NCBI GenBank assembly: GCA_024364735.1
Contig: JAGFNQ010008292.1
Location: 47,220-111,219, forward strand
Reading direction: 5' to 3'
DNA: 64,000 nt
Source: Boesenbergia rotunda
Lineage: Eukaryota; Streptophyta; Magnoliopsida; Zingiberales; Zingiberaceae
Shown: piece after piece, positions 33,328 to 45,091 of the stretch
Numbering within the stretch: the first letter of the stretch is position 1
How the letters are laid out: each line of letters begins with the position of its first letter
Made by a program: the position numbers and the translations under genes
Notes under the pieces: generated by a model
What the model saw: the letters and a program-made list of their open reading frames with translations, nothing else
Database searches by the model: none
What the model was told of the DNA's origin: nothing

Positions 33328-33343
33328 ATCTCTCCCTTTTTGA
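33328..33343 (-). other. Polypurine tract of element D
   Basis: AAAAAGGGAGAGAT in element sense beside the LTR; a further GGGGGAGG tract lies at about 33422-33432. Confidence 0.72.
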
Positions 33344-34129
33344 TGTGTGACAATATATTTAAGTTAGGTAAAAGCAACAACAAACAATTGAAAATAATAG
33401 GCATAGTAAAACAAGAGGCAACCTCCCCCTTAACTTATGCCCTCTCCCAATTTTCAATTTTCATAAACCATAAGTTAAGTTACAAACCTAACTTAAACCT
33501 CCCAATTCTTCCCTTTTGACACCATCAAAAGGATTACCAGAAGCAATAATAACCAATGGCATCAAAGAGGAGAACTTTCATTCTTCTTAAAAACTCCCAG
33601 ATTATGAAATTAGAAGTATCAGTCGATTGCCCCATAGGCCAGTCGACTGATACGCTGCAGTCTGAATTTTTCAGATTCTGGGCCGAATTTTAGAAACGTA
33701 CCATAAATTCCAAAAAATCCAAAAAATTATGAAAGTTTGCAAATATGTTTCATATGATATACTTTAGCAGAGAAAAATATAACTTCATGAAAAATCCAAA
33801 CATGTTTGACTTTTTGACCAAAGTTCAAATCCTTTGAAAAACTCTAACTTTATACCAATGTTTCATCCTAGTTTTGAAATCATGTGTTTTCCAAACATAT
33901 GGCATAGCAAATAAAACACAGAATTGTTTTCAAATTGTTTAAAATGTCCAACTATGATCTTTGGGCAAAATGTCCATTAATTAAACATTTGCTTTTCCCA
34001 TAGTTGGTCTATTTTCAATAATGTGATACATTTAATAACCCATCAATATGTCATAAGCATAAGTGAGTCATTTGTATCATCCTAATGGTTCATGCACCAC
34101 CTTCCTATTGCATTACTCCAAGGCCGATC
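33344..34129 (-). other. 3' non-coding region of element D
   Basis: No gene. It contains one more pair of CAGTCGACTG-type motifs (33617-33651) away from any TATA box. Confidence 0.6.
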
Positions 34130-34833
34130 CTATACTCCTACAAAACACATACCAAGTCCCCTTCTTAAAGATGTAAACTTCGCTTCGGGAAGAGGCTTGG
34201 TAAATATCTCGGCAAGGTTAGACTTTGATTCAACATAATGCAATTCTATGTCACCCCTTGCCACATGATTCGTAATGAAGTGATGTTTCACTTCAATGTG
34301 TTTTGTCCTAGAATGATGCGCCGGATTTTTAGTCAAATTAATAGTACTTACATTATCACATAAAACCTTGACCTTGGAGTAATAAAACCATAATCTTCTA
34401 AGGTATGCATGATCCAAAGTAATTGAGACACACAACCACCCATTGCTACATATTCGGCCTCGGTTGTTGATAAGACAACACATGGTTGTATCCTATTATT
34501 CCAACTCACTAGAGATGTTCCAATAAATTGACACCCACCACTAGTACTTTTTCTATCTAATTTGCAACTTGCATAATCTGAGTCGGTATATCCAATTAGT
34601 TCAATGTTTGGAGTTCTAGGATACTAAAGACCGACATTAAGAGTACCCTTAATGTACCTTAAGATCCCCTTTACTACCACTAGGTGAGACTCTTTGGCAC
34701 ATGATTGATACCTTGCACACATACCCACCGCAAATAATATATCCGGTCTACCAGTGATTAGGTACAACAAGCTACCAATCATGCTCCTATATTGTTTTGG
34801 ATCTACTACCTTCCCTTCAAGATCACTATCCAT
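34130..34833 (-). pseudogene. RNase H domain of pol, element D
   Basis: Fragments with YRSMIGSLLYLITGRPDILF, GMCARYQSCAKESH, then VLCDNVSTINLTKNP, TKHIEVKHHFI and LAEIFTKPLPEAKF. There are breaks between 34483 and 34624, including lost sequence around the STTEAEY block. Not functional. Confidence 0.82.
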
Positions 34834-35735
34834 CTTTAAATTTGTTCCAATGGGGGTAGATGCTACCTTAGCATTTTCTAATCCAAATTTCTTTATGATT
34901 TCCCTAGCATATTTTGTTTGATAAACATGAGTCCCTTAATTTGTTTGTTTAACTTGTAATCCTAAGAAGAAGGTTAATTCCTCAACAAGACTCATTTCAA
35001 ACTCATCTTCCATGCATTTGATAAATTCATGGAGAAATTCACTATTTGTTGACCCAAAAATGATGTCATCAACATATACTTGGGCCACAAAGATGTCCTT
35101 TTCCTTAGATTTTAGAAATAAAGTTGGATCAATTGTACCTCTTCTAAAACCCTTGGATACTACGAAAGATGAAAGCCTTTCATACCAAGCCCAGGGAGCT
35201 TGTTTCAATCCATATAAGGCTTTTCTTAGTTTGAAAACATGACTCCTCCATAATGGGTGTTTTCAAATCTGGGTGGTTGCTTTACATACACCTCCTCCAT
35301 AATGACCCCATTAAGAAATACCGAGTTCACATCCATTTGATGAAGTTTGAAACCCATGTGAGCAACATATGCTAATAAAATCCGAATGGACTCTAATCTA
35401 GCTACGGGAGCATATGTTTCATCATAATCAAGGCCCTCGACTTGATTAAACCCCCTTACTACTAACCTAGCCTTGTTCATAGTAATCTTCCCCTGATCAT
35501 CCAATTTGTTCATAAAGACCCATCTTGTGGTGACAATGGTGCTATCATTGAGTCTAGGAACTAACTCTTACACTTCACTCCTTTCAAATTGGTTTAACTC
35601 ATCTTGCATGGCTAGAACCCAATCCACATCACCTAAGGCTTCATCAATTGATTTTGGCTCTAGTTGTGAAATTAAGGCAATTTGACTAGCATGATCCCTA
35701 AGTAGGACCTAGTCCTTACCCCTTGGGTCACACCT
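34834..35735 (-). pseudogene. Reverse transcriptase domain of pol, element D
   Basis: Shows KLDDQGKITMNKARLVVRGF, DYDETYAPVARLESIR, LHQMDVNSVFLNG, QAPWAWYERL and the catalytic YVDDIIFGST. A frameshift lies near 35226 and a stop at 34936-34938. More decayed than A. Confidence 0.85.
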
Positions 35736-35739
35736 CCAA

Positions 35740-36478
35740 CTATTTGGTCAATGGGATGATCTTGATGTTTAGTGTCCTAGAGGTTATGGGCTCATTTACT
35801 ATATGATTATCATCCTCCAATGTACTTCTCCCTCCCCCTTGATCAATGCCCCCTAAATGTAAGTCTTGAATTTCTTGGATAAGGGTTTGACTTTCTTCTA
35901 TATCCTTGTCAATAGAGGATTTCCTAGGGTAAGTGCTAGTAGACTCATCAAAATCCACATTGGATGACTCCTCAGTTACTCTAGTCCTTTTGTTATACAC
36001 TCTATATCCTCTACTAGTGGATGACTATCCAACCAAGATCCCCTCATCCGCCTTAGACTCAAACTTTCTCAAATCATCCTTAGTGTTCAAAATATAGACC
36101 TTACACCCTAAAACCCTAAAATAGTGAATTTGTGAAATTCTCCCATTCCACAACTCAAAAGGTGTTTTTCCTAAAAACCTATGAATCAAGACTCGGTTTT
36201 GGATGTAACAAGCGGTACCACTTCCGCCCAAAACTAGCTAGGTAAGGAGTAGACATTAAGTATAGACCTAGCCGCTTCTTGTAAAGCCCTATTCCTTCTT
36301 TCTACTACACCATTTTATTGTGGGATTCTTGGACATGAAAATTCATGTTTGTACCCATTCTTCAGACAAAAATGTGAGAAGTTTGCATTTTCAAACTCTC
36401 CACCATGATCACTCCTAATTCGGTTGATTTTGAGATGTTTCTCATTTTCAACTCGTTTACTAAATCCTATGAATATTT
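35740..36478 (-). pseudogene. Integrase C-terminal half of pol, element D, cut by B
   Basis: Reads from the B boundary (FSKRVENEKHLKINRIRSDHGGEF) to the catalytic region, with PQ followed by TAA where CAA is expected, then GTACYIQNRVLIHR, FRVLGCKVYILNTKD and YNKRTRV. A second stop follows ILVG at 36025-36027. The first catalytic Asp lies on the other side of B, outside the window. A frame starting at 36536 in B's LTR reads into it by chance. Confidence 0.85.
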
Positions 36479-36609
36479 TGTTGGTGCCGGAAGCACCAAG
36501 TTTGAACTCGTGTTTTGATAATGACAAAGGGTTCATAAGTTAAGGTTTTGTTGTTATCTAACGACATTACTCAAGTGTGCTGGAAAAGTCCTAGGTCAAC
36601 TAGGCACGA

Positions 36610-36795
36610 AGTCCTGACATAAGGTTGGGCATTAAATCCTGGTCATGGACTGGGCACCGAAGACCTGGTGAGTGAAGCCGGGCAATAAGTCTTGGTCGTG
36701 GACTGGACATCGAAGACCTGGTGAGTGAAGCTGGGCAATAAGTTCTGGTCGCGGACTGGGCACGAAGACCTGATCCGGGGGATTGGGCAAAAGTC
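36610..36795. repeat. About 60-bp tandem array in the B LTR
   Basis: About three imperfect units built on CGAAGACCTGGTGAGTGAAG and GGGCAATAAGTCTTGGTCG. Comparable in place and style to the array of A. Confidence 0.75.
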
Positions 36796-37036
36796 CAACC
36801 GGAGGAGCCGGTTGGCAAACAGGTAAACTCTCCTGAGAGGAGTAAGTGAGAATGCGTTCCCCGTAGAAGGGAATATTAGGAGTCAGTTCGACCTAGGGTT
36901 CCATTTTGGAAACCCAAAGTCAGAACCAAGACAGCTCAGGCTGTTAATCATGCTTAAACTTATATTATTTATGTGTTATTTGTATTTTGGAACTAACCCT
37001 GGTTGCAGGAACAAAGGGATAGAAGTTTCTGCTCCC

Positions 37037-37300
37037 AAGCGCCTGAATGGAGTCAGGCGCCTATTTGAACAGGCGCCTGTATTGATACAGGCGCCCTAGA
37101 CAAGGGTCTTTCCAAAGCCACTCGAAGCAAGCCTCCATGTCAGCATATGAGGCGCCTGTGTTCATACAGGCGTTCGAGTCAGATCAGGCACCCCAGTTGA
37201 AGGGATAAGCGCTGGCCAAGTTTGCAGATTAAGGTTCGCGCAGAATGGGCTACGTGTCAGGCACCCCCTTCAACACAGGCGCCCCAGCGACTAGTATAGA
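37037..37300 (+). promoter_or_regulatory. AGGCGCCT palindrome cluster and TATA-like site, LTR B
   Basis: About eight GGCGCC-type copies, some perfect as ACAGGCGCCTGT (37069-37080), lie upstream of GTATAGA (37294-37300). The cluster's last copy ends about 20 bp before it. Spacing and location repeat those of A, D and F; the flanks of the core differ. Confidence 0.68.
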
Positions 37301-39439
37301 AAGGGGTTCACCACCTTGCTTCAGTATACAACTTCATTCTACGAATTCTTTCAAGTGCTCTGCTCCAATCGCTCCGTGCTCATGTCTTGTAACGCCCGCC
37401 TTTTTCCCACACCTTATGGTGTGGCAAGAAAGCGGCGTTACGCTAAACATACATGTATATATAAAACATCTTAATGCAGCGGAATAATTTTTTTTTCTTC
37501 TACACATGCTTTTAACCATGCAACTAACTCATGAATCATCTATACATGCCTAAATTGTCATTCATGAACCTGGTGTCATTGGACTTAGCATATTAATGAC
37601 ATGCATAGCATCATGATATAACCATCCCATAACTTATTCATAATCATCATAAGTAGCAAGTAACTTATCCATAAACATCATGAGTCTTAAGTCATTCATT
37701 AGGCATAACCATTATAAGCATAGCATGGAATCTAAGGAGGCATTTCAAAACCCAAGACATGCGATATGTGTAAATAAAAGAATCCTTTGCCATGTCACGG
37801 CCACACACACACATGCTCTTGCCCTCCTGCTGCTTCCCTTAGTAACCTCTTGCTTGATCTGCGGTATAAGAAAAATAAGACTATAAGCACATAGGCATAG
37901 TAAGACCCTTTCCTACTCACGAAAATCCATACGTCACATATTCATAAACATGAAACAGTTGACATTGCATAATTCCGAACATAAAGCATAAACTTAACAC
38001 ATACCTATCATAGCATAATTCTTGACATCACCATAAACATAAACTTACTTATCATGGCATAATTCTTAACATGAACATTTGCATAAACATACTTATCATG
38101 ACATCATTTTTCAACATGAGTATAAACATAAACATACTTATCATAGTATCATTCTTAACATAAACATAAGCTTAAGCATACTTATCATGGTATCATTCTT
38201 AACATGAATCATAAACATAAACATACTTTTCATGGCTTCATTCTTAACATAAACATAAGCTTAAGCGTACTTATCATGGTATCATTCTTAACATGTATCA
38301 TAAACATAAACATACTTTTTATGGCATAATGCATAACATGAATGAATGCATGAGTCAAACGCATATATCATAAGGATGCATAATTTGAAAACCATAGTTA
38401 TTAATACTTGAACATAATCATAACATCATAGGGGTCCCCGGCTTGTACCACATACATACATCATAAGCGCGCATCCCTAAGTAAATACGAGGTAGCTAGC
38501 CTCGACTTACTAGGGTAGGAACAGCTTCGGTAGTTCCCAAAACCGGGGCGTTCTTAAGGTGCCCATCCCTGTTGGACAGCTACGGTAGTCCCAGAACCGT
38601 GGACAGCTTCGGTAGTCCAGAACCGGGGCGTTCTTAAGGTGCCCATCCCTTGGACCCTTACTTCGGTCCGGTACAAGCCCATTCATAAAAATAACATACT
38701 TCACATGCTTCATCATTCATAGAACATTCTTAACATAAACATAATCTTGTTTCATGAAACTTAACATAAGAATAGGAACAGCTGCGGTAGTTCCAGAACC
38801 GTGGACAGCTACGGTAGTCCAGAACCGAGGCGTTCTTAAGGTACCCATCCCTTAGCATGACATAAACATACTTAACATTTCATTATTCATACTTAACATC
38901 ATGATGCCTTAAAGGCATAAACATTCATCATCTTCATTCATAAGGTATGTCATGCATACATCATTTTGTCTTAGAGCCATGATCATCATTTTCATTCATC
39001 ATCTTCATTCATAGACATGGCATACGTACATATCATTCATAAGGTATGGTTCACATACATATCATTCATAAAGCATGACATACATACATATCATTCATAA
39101 AGCATGGCATACATACATATCATTCATAAAGCATGACATACATACATAATTAGCATCTTAATTCATAAAGCATGCATGATCATGGTACATAGGTAAACAT
39201 GCATAGATCTTTTCATACATGATACATATTCCCTAGGTTCATAGCACATGGTCTAAACATTCATGCATAAATGTAGCACTTGACCTAACATACCAAGCCA
39301 TAACACATCATACATGAAGCTAGGGTTTTAGGTAACATAGAAATTCTTACAACATGCTTAACTTGTACATACATCATAGCAACCTATAACCAAGTATCCT
39401 TGAGACCTTAACCCAATCCAAACCCTAAACCTTGGAGTT

Positions 39440-39875
39440 GACCGAAAGTTTCATGGCATGAAGCTCCATCATTCAATCAATAGGAAGGGTTCCATGAGTA
39501 AAAGAACACCCATACATTACATACAAGACCATAGGGAGCCATTAAACCCCATAATTGTAGTTAACCCTAAGTCCTAGCCCTACATTGGGACCTTGGCCGA
39601 AACCCTAGAGGGTCACAAGCACATGGAAAAACTCCTATCATTCACCATTAAGATCCATTAAATCATAGGAAAACATAATAAACATGCTTGAAAGGTTAGA
39701 CCTCATCCTATCCATGACATGTTGACATGGGCCGAAACCCTAGGGAACTTTAGGGTGCCACAAACTTCCCTAAACCATAATCTATGCCTTACTTATCATA
39801 ATAAAACATTTCGGTGCACAAAAGAGAGTTTACATCATCCCTAAGCCCAAACATCCACCTTGGCCGAAACCCTAA
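39440..39875. repeat. GGCCGAAACCCTA repeats in LTR C
   Basis: Cores at about 39440, 39595, 39729 and 39862, spaced about 155, 134 and 133 bp, which matches the spacing in H. Confidence 0.55.
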
Positions 39876-40337
39876 AGGCTCTACTTCATGGTTTTCTCAA
39901 CTTAAATCTTAAACAAAAGTCTAAATCTTGATAGGCATCAAAGAACAATTATACCACAGTGAGGGGGTCTTACCTTGGTTTTTCTTTGATTATCACCTTG
40001 AATAGAGAAGCCAAAAGAAGACTCCTTGACCTTAGACCTCTCCTTAGCCCTTGTAGCCTTGTAGAAAGTCTTGGATCTTCAAGATAAAGTCCCCTTGTGA
40101 AGCTTTTCCAAGGAAGAAGGGTCTTGGTGGGTTTCGGCTAGGAGAAGGAAGGAGGAGGAAGAAGAATGGACTTGGTGGAAGAAGAAAAGAAAAGAGTAAC
40201 TTCCATTCCTCCTCTCTCATCTATTCTTTTATACCACATGAAGGAGGGCAAGTGAAGGGTCATGGTATCTCCTCTCTTGATGACTCTTCACTTTCCTAAG
40301 GCTTAACCAAAATCCTTTTCATTCTCTACTAGCACTG

Positions 40338-40408
40338 CCTTGCTAGGTGAATTGGTTAGTACATGCATGGTGGTACCATAGGTCCAAGGTTCAATCCTTG
40401 GTGCAAGC
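40338..40408 (+). other. tRNA-like segment, antisense in U3 of the C 3' LTR
   Basis: A box TAGGTGAATTGG at 40344-40355 and B box GGTTCAATCC at 40388-40397. The A box matches H exactly; the B box has lost one A. The middle differs from H (TGGTGGTACCATAGG). Confidence 0.62.
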
Positions 40409-40718
40409 ACTTTATTATTATTAATATTATTATTTTATTATTTTCGAAAATTCCCTTAAGACCCACCCATAATCCTGCTAATTTTCTTAATTAAAATCTC
40501 ATTTATATTTATACTAAATTCTACCTAGAATCCACCTATAACCATGGTACTAGAAAAGCCCATATAAGGTCCATTAGTACTTAACTTTTCTATTTAAATG
40601 GGGAAATCATGGGTTACTAGTCTAATGTTCATACTAGTATCCCTAGGTTCCTCGGAAACTATCTAGACATGATCAATATTTTAAAGAAAATATTGAGAAA
40701 ATTTTCTGGGTCGTTACA

Positions 40719-40728
40719 ATCCCCCATA
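40719..40728 (-). other. Polypurine tract of element C
   Basis: TATGGGGGAT in element sense, identical to H, next to the 3' LTR. Confidence 0.7.
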
Positions 40729-42116
40729 CCTCGTGAATGTTCGTCCTCGAACTTAGAATAGCTCCGGGTCTTGCGTCTCATCTCGTCCTCGCGTTTCCAG
40801 GTAGCTTCCTCGAACCGTTGACTCTGCCATAGGACCTTGACTAAGGGTACCTCCTTGCTCCTTAGCTTCTTGACTTCCCGATCCAAGATCTGGATAGGTC
40901 GGCTTTCATAACTTAGGTCTTCCTGAACTTGTACTGTCTGTGGCTCGATCACTTGGTCCATATTTGGAATACACTTCTTAAGCATTGACACATGGAACAC
41001 ATTATGAATAACTGACATCTCCTGAGGCAGCTCTAGCTCATATGCCACATTGCCAACTCTTTTCAGGATCAGGTACGGTCCCACATATCGCGGACTCAGT
41101 TTTCCTCTCTTCCCAAATCTCGTCACCCCTTTCATAGGGGCCACTTTAAGGAACACCAAATCTCCTACATTAAATTCCAGTGGTCTACGCCGGACATCTG
41201 CATAACTCTTCTGCCGACTCTGAGCAACTTCTATCCATTGTCGAATGTTCTGTATAGCCCGGGTGGTGTTGTCGATGACATCCGTTGTGAGCCCCATTTC
41301 CTTCTTTTCACCACCTTCGTACCAACAGATCGGAGACCTACATCTCCTCCCATACAAAGCTTCATAAGGTGCCATTCCGATAGTAGCTTGGTAGCTATTA
41401 TTGTAAGCGAATTCCGCTAAACATAGATATCGACACCAGCTCCCTTTGAAATCCAAGGCACAAGCTCGCAACATGTCCTCCAGTACTTGATTCACTCGTT
41501 TAGTTTGCCCGTCAGTCTGAGGGTGAAAGGTGGTGCTGAATCGTAGTTTAGTGCCGAGAGACTTCTGAACACACTCCCAAAAATGCGAGGTAAAGCGACC
41601 ATCCCTATCTGAGATGATGGTCTTGGGAACTCCATGAAGTCTGATTATCTCATTAACATATAATTGAGCCAGTTGCTCAATTGAATAAGTCATCTTGATT
41701 GCGAGGAAGTGAGCAGACTTCGTCAGCCTGTCCACAATTACCCATATCGCATCATATCCGTTTGTAGTCCTGAGGAGTCCTGAAATAAAATCCATAGAGA
41801 TATCTTTCCACTTCCATTCCGGAATTGGAAGTGGCTGCAGAACTCCTCCGGGTCGCTGGTGTTCTGCTTTCACTCGTTGGTAGGTCAGGCAAGTGCTAAC
41901 ATGCTGAGCCACATCTCTCTTCATACCAGACCACCAGAATTTCTCCTTCAAGTCTTGATACATCTTGGTGGATCCCGGATGCATCGAATAAGGGGTTCCG
42001 TGAGCTTTTGCTAATATTTCTCTCCGCAGCTCCGGACCATTAGGGATACATAGACGATCCCTAAGGTATAATACTCCCTCGTCGGCGATACCAAATCTAT
42101 CGCCCTTTCCTTCCAA
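40719..42116 (-). pseudogene. Integrase, element C (catalytically damaged)
   Basis: Long open frame from about 42116, close to H's integrase. HHCC finger is damaged: H's CRTC reads CLTY here. D and D of the core are present (MDFISGLL, ISDRDGRF), but the catalytic Glu is Lys (DGQTKRVNQ). A one-base deletion after EDEMRRK shifts the last residues, so the frame runs past the normal end and into the LTR, stopping at 40659. RT and upstream parts are missing. Cannot be active as read. Confidence 0.88.
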
Positions 42117-43427
42117 AGATTCTTATTACTTCTCGCACAATATACATGTACCACATTCTCCACATTACAAAATTTTCTATTACATGGTCATCTCTACTTT
42201 CGCTTATTCTATCTTTCCATTGTCTTCTTTCACATATCCAAATACCTTTTCTCATTTACCAGTCATGCTTCCTCCACTCTAATCACAAAAATCACATTCT
42301 TATGGTCTCCGTATCTTACTTCTCTATAACCTTACTTTTAAGCAACGAGTATCTAATATATTCTTTACCAAATTTCATAAAGCTAATACTATTCTTTACA
42401 AAACTCTCTCTCATTATTTATTTTCTAACAAGAATTTATAAAATATTCCTATATCAATCTTTTTCCAAAATCTATACTTTATTAGATCGTTTCACCTAGT
42501 AAGTTTGCTTGACCTAGAGTTCCTAATACATTCTTGCCTTTGATAACATTAACATCCGATTCCTTCATACAGAGTTATAGCTAAGGTCCTATTCACTGAT
42601 CTCTATACTCTTTCTTTTGCATATCTATTTCTTACCCTCTCTCTTTCTTATATCAAGAATATTACTCTATTGCTACTACTATATACATCTGTTTAAAAGT
42701 CAAATAACTTAACACCTTAATCTGTTCCTAATAGATATACATCACTAAGTCTTCATTTCATAACTATTATAATCTCTTAGAATACCTACACTAAATACTC
42801 TACTCCCTTAATACTATAGCTAATAAGTCTCCATTAATAAAGCACTATCCTCTCTTTACTCTAGGATCATCGCTAAATATTAATATACGTCTTTCATCAA
42901 CAGTACAAACTTGCTTTGGTTCACAACTCTTCTTAATTTCAGACAGTCATGACACTTATACGGATAATCTCCTCATTATTTACACATTCCTCCTCTTACA
43001 TCTACTTGCTCTTCTTTTCCAATTTACTCCGTTTCACCACCACTGAATCATTTACTATATTTATTTCACATAACTACAGCTACTTAAGTTAAATCTCCAC
43101 AGATCACTCTCACTTACTATCACTCACATATAAAAGACAAGTAAAGCTAATATAAATTATTGTTATTCCTACCCACATATAAAATTCTAAAGTATTTGAT
43201 TTTTAAAAAATGAGATAAAGTATCGTTCATATTCCATATCCGTCAAGTACTTTCTATCATGAAATATCTTTCATACTTGCATATTCTAGAATCATAAAAT
43301 ATCATCTATACTTACCTATTCTTGAATCATAAATGAACATCATACAAGAACATAAGGTATACATAAAGGTACTTACTTGGAAGCTGCAGGAAGAAGGCTT
43401 GATGTGTGTGTAGTGAGATGGCAATGA
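42117..43427 (-). other. Gene-free interior of element C with leader remnant
   Basis: AT-rich, pyrimidine-rich on the plus strand, no recognisable protein. The last part (about 43190-43427) matches H's leader (for example GATAAAGTATC(G/A)TTCAT and GCATATTCTAGAA). The rest does not resemble H's gag and I cannot assign it. Confidence 0.6.
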
Positions 43428-43439
43428 CTCTGATACCAA
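43428..43439 (-). other. Primer binding site of element C
   Basis: TGGTATCAGAGT in element sense, 2 bp from the 5' LTR, one base off the standard tRNA-iMet site. Confidence 0.8.
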
Positions 43440-45091
43440 CCTGTAACGTCCACCTTTTTCCCACACCTTATGGTGTGGCGAGAAAGCGGCGTTACGCTAA
43501 ACATACATGTACATATAAAACATCTTAATGTAGCGGAATAATTTTTTTTCTTCTATACATGCTTTTAACCATGCAACTAACACATGAATCATCTATACAT
43601 GCCTAAATTGTCATTCATGAACCTGGTGTCATTGGACTTAGCATATTAATGACATGCATAGCATCATGATATAACCATCCCATAACTTATTCATAATCAT
43701 CATAAGTAGCAAGTAACTTATCCATAAACATCATGAGTCTTAAGTCATTCATTAGGCATAACCATTATAAGCATAGCATGAAATCTAAGGAGGCATTTCA
43801 AAACCCAAGACATGCGATATGTGTAAATAAAAGAATCCTTTGCCATGTCACCGCCACACACACACATGCTCTTGCCCCTCCTGCTGCTTCCCTTAGTAAC
43901 CTCTTGCTTGATCTGCGGTATAAGAAAAATAAGACTATAAGCACATAGACTTAGTAAGACCCTTTCCTACTCACGAAAAACCATACGTCACATATTCATA
44001 AACATGAAATAGTTGACATTGCATAATTCCGAACATAAAGCATAAACTTAACACATACCTATCATAGCATAATTCTTGACATCACCATAAACATAAACTT
44101 ACTTATCATGGCATAATTCTTAACATGAACATTTGTATAAACATACTTATCATGGCATCATTTTTCAACATGAGTATAAACATAAACATACTTATCATAG
44201 TATCATTCTTAACATAAACATAAGCTTAAGCATACTTATCATGGAATCATTCTTAACATGAATCATAAACATAAACATACTTTTCATGGCTTCATTCTTA
44301 ACATAAACATAAGCTTAAGCGTACTTATCATGTTATCATTCTTAACATGTATCATAAACATAAACATACTTTTCATGGCATAATGCATAACATGAATGAA
44401 TGCATGAGTCAAACGCATATATCATAAGGATGCTTAATTTGAAAATCATAGTTATTAATACTTGAACATAATCATAACATCATAGGGGTCCCCGGCTTGT
44501 ACCACATACATACATCATAAGCGCGCATCCCTAAGTAAATACGAGGTAGCTAGCCTTGACCTACTAGGGTAGGAACAGCTACGGTAGTTCCAAAAACCGG
44601 GGTGTTCTTAAGGTGCCCATCCCTGTTGGACAGCTACGGTAGTCCCAGAACCGTGGACATCTTCGGTAGTCCAGAACCGGGGCGTTCTTAAGGTGCCCAT
44701 CCCTTGGACCCTTACTTCGGTCCGGTACAAGCCCATTCATAAAAATAACATACATCACATGCTTCATCATTCATAGAACATTCTTATCATAAACATAATC
44801 TTGTTTCATGAAACTTAACATAAGAATAGGAACAGCTGCGGTAGTTCCAGAACCGTGGACAGCTACGGTAGTCCAGAACCGAGGCGTTCTTAAGGTGCCC
44901 ATCCCTTAGCATGACATAAACATACATAACATTTCATTATTCATACTTAACATCATGATGCCTTAAAGGCATAAACATTCATCATCATTCATCATCTTCA
45001 TTCATAAGGTATGTCAATCATACATCATTTTGTCTTAGAGCCATGATCATCATTTTCATTCATCATCTTCATTATTAGACATGACATACGT

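Larger units (their letters stand above)
36479..37387 (+). repeat. 5' LTR of element B, first part
   Basis: Starts TGTTGGTGCCGGAAGCACC. It holds a tandem array (36610-36790) of GAAGACCTGGTGAGTGAAGC-type units, a block shared in reverse with A's LTR (CAGGTAAACTCTCCTGAGAG, 36820-36840), the AGGCGCCT cluster and a TATA-like site. Interrupted by C after TGTCT (37383-37387); resumes at 48010. Both parts sum to about 1222 bp. Confidence 0.88.
37388..40718 (-). repeat. 3' LTR of element C
   Basis: 3331 bp with the same architecture as LTR H: tRNA-like segment, TATA box (40226-40235), GGCCGAAACCCTA repeats (about 39440-39875), CATACATACATATCATTCAT repeats (39005-39150), GGTAGTCC blocks (38510-38860) and CATAAACATAAAC repeats (38040-38330). 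No genes. Confidence 0.88.

Noticed and set aside
36315..36536. Fusion frame from B's LTR into D's integrase
   Set aside because: Only a chance continuation across the insertion boundary; the true D sequence starts at 36478.
42117..43190. A gene hidden in the interior of C
   Set aside because: The 117-residue frame at 42146-42499 is Ile/Leu/Phe/Ser-rich from pyrimidine-rich sequence and matches nothing known to me.
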